In this document: one piece after another, positions 59,176-59,295 of the stretch
How the letters are laid out: each line of letters opens with the position of its first letter
Numbering within the stretch: position 1 is the stretch's first letter
Source: Syntrophobacterales bacterium
GTDB lineage: Bacteria; Desulfobacterota; Desulfobaccia; Desulfobaccales; 0-14-0-80-60-11
Length of the DNA: 59,295 bases
Direction: 5' to 3'
Assembly: GCA_023229795.1 (NCBI GenBank)
Contig: JALNYP010000020.1
Location: 1 to 59,295 of the forward strand
Notes under the pieces: generated by a model
What the model was told of the DNA's origin: nothing
The model's input: the letters and a program-made list of their open reading frames with translations, nothing else
Databases searched by the model: none
Position numbers and translations under genes: made by a program

Positions 59176-59295
59176 TTCTCATCCAGAAAGGATATCTGGC
59201 TGAAATAATTTAATAAAGGGTAATTTTTCAATCACGTTTTAACTCGGAAAGTGTTATCTTAGGTGAAGTAACAGGTTGAATTAATTTAGTAAGAT

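Overview
The window looks like a chromosomal stretch from an anaerobic Desulfobacterota-type bacterium (sulfate reducer or syntroph). This is inferred from the heterodisulfide-reductase (Hdr), Mvh-type hydrogenase and formate dehydrogenase (Fdh) cluster, a TunR-like tungstate/molybdate regulator of a kind described in Desulfovibrio, ferredoxin-dependent 2-oxoacid oxidoreductase genes, a DUF3786 protein and a phenylacetate-CoA ligase. No rRNA or species marker is present, so the assignment is not secure.

Region A (1 to about 21150) is one end of an integrated conjugative or plasmid-like element. Leftward genes encode F-type mating-pair proteins TraG (fused to a lytic transglycosylase), TraH and TraF, a second lytic transglycosylase, an FlhD/FlhC-like activator pair of the SetDC/AcaDC kind, a UvrD-like helicase and a plasmid-type replication initiator. 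The initiator lies beside 22-bp iterons and a perfect DnaA box. Next come two divergent Cro/CI-like regulators sharing a GGACTATTT operator with an excisionase-like gene, a complete IS701-family insertion (17525-19015, CTAA target duplication), a Cys-rich small protein and a tyrosine integrase. The integrase stops beside a displaced tRNA 3' end (21119-21149), taken as one att site. The other end is outside the window.

Region B (21209 to about 23990) is a short chromosomal stretch: tRNA-Asp with a terminator, DUF3786, phenylacetate-CoA ligase and tRNA-Ser(TGA).

Region C (23990 to 52622) lies between tRNA-Ser(TGA) and a 32-nt copy of that tRNA's 3' end, which sits just before tRNA-Ser(GCT). 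This suggests a 28.6-kb island inserted between two serine tRNA genes. It holds a ruined methyltransferase gene, a three-gene RND efflux operon facing a Crp/Fnr regulator, a TauE/SafE exporter, the TunR-like regulator and a truncated kinase. A 17.5-kb rightward array follows: double HdrA, MvhD, FrhB/FdhB-like protein, FdhA, MvhD, MvhD, FdhA, HdrD-like protein, a photoproduct-lyase-like radical SAM protein, a cassette of orphan ModA-like binding protein, membrane polyferredoxin and NifB-like radical SAM protein, then MvhD, MvhG and MvhA. The likely theme is flavin-based electron bifurcation at HdrA, fed by formate through two FdhA subunits and by H2 through MvhAG, with four MvhD subunits as interchangeable adaptors. 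The NifB-like gene, overlapping an MvhD gene with no nif structural genes in view, is the most unusual part.

Region D (52704-59295) has tRNA-Ser(GCT), an MFS exporter, two small membrane or secreted proteins, a Glu/Leu-type dehydrogenase, a gamma-delta-fused 2-oxoacid:ferredoxin oxidoreductase subunit and its alpha subunit (no beta subunit in view), and a small proline-rich secreted protein. The dehydrogenase and oxidoreductase together suggest amino-acid oxidation to an acyl-CoA with reduced ferredoxin.
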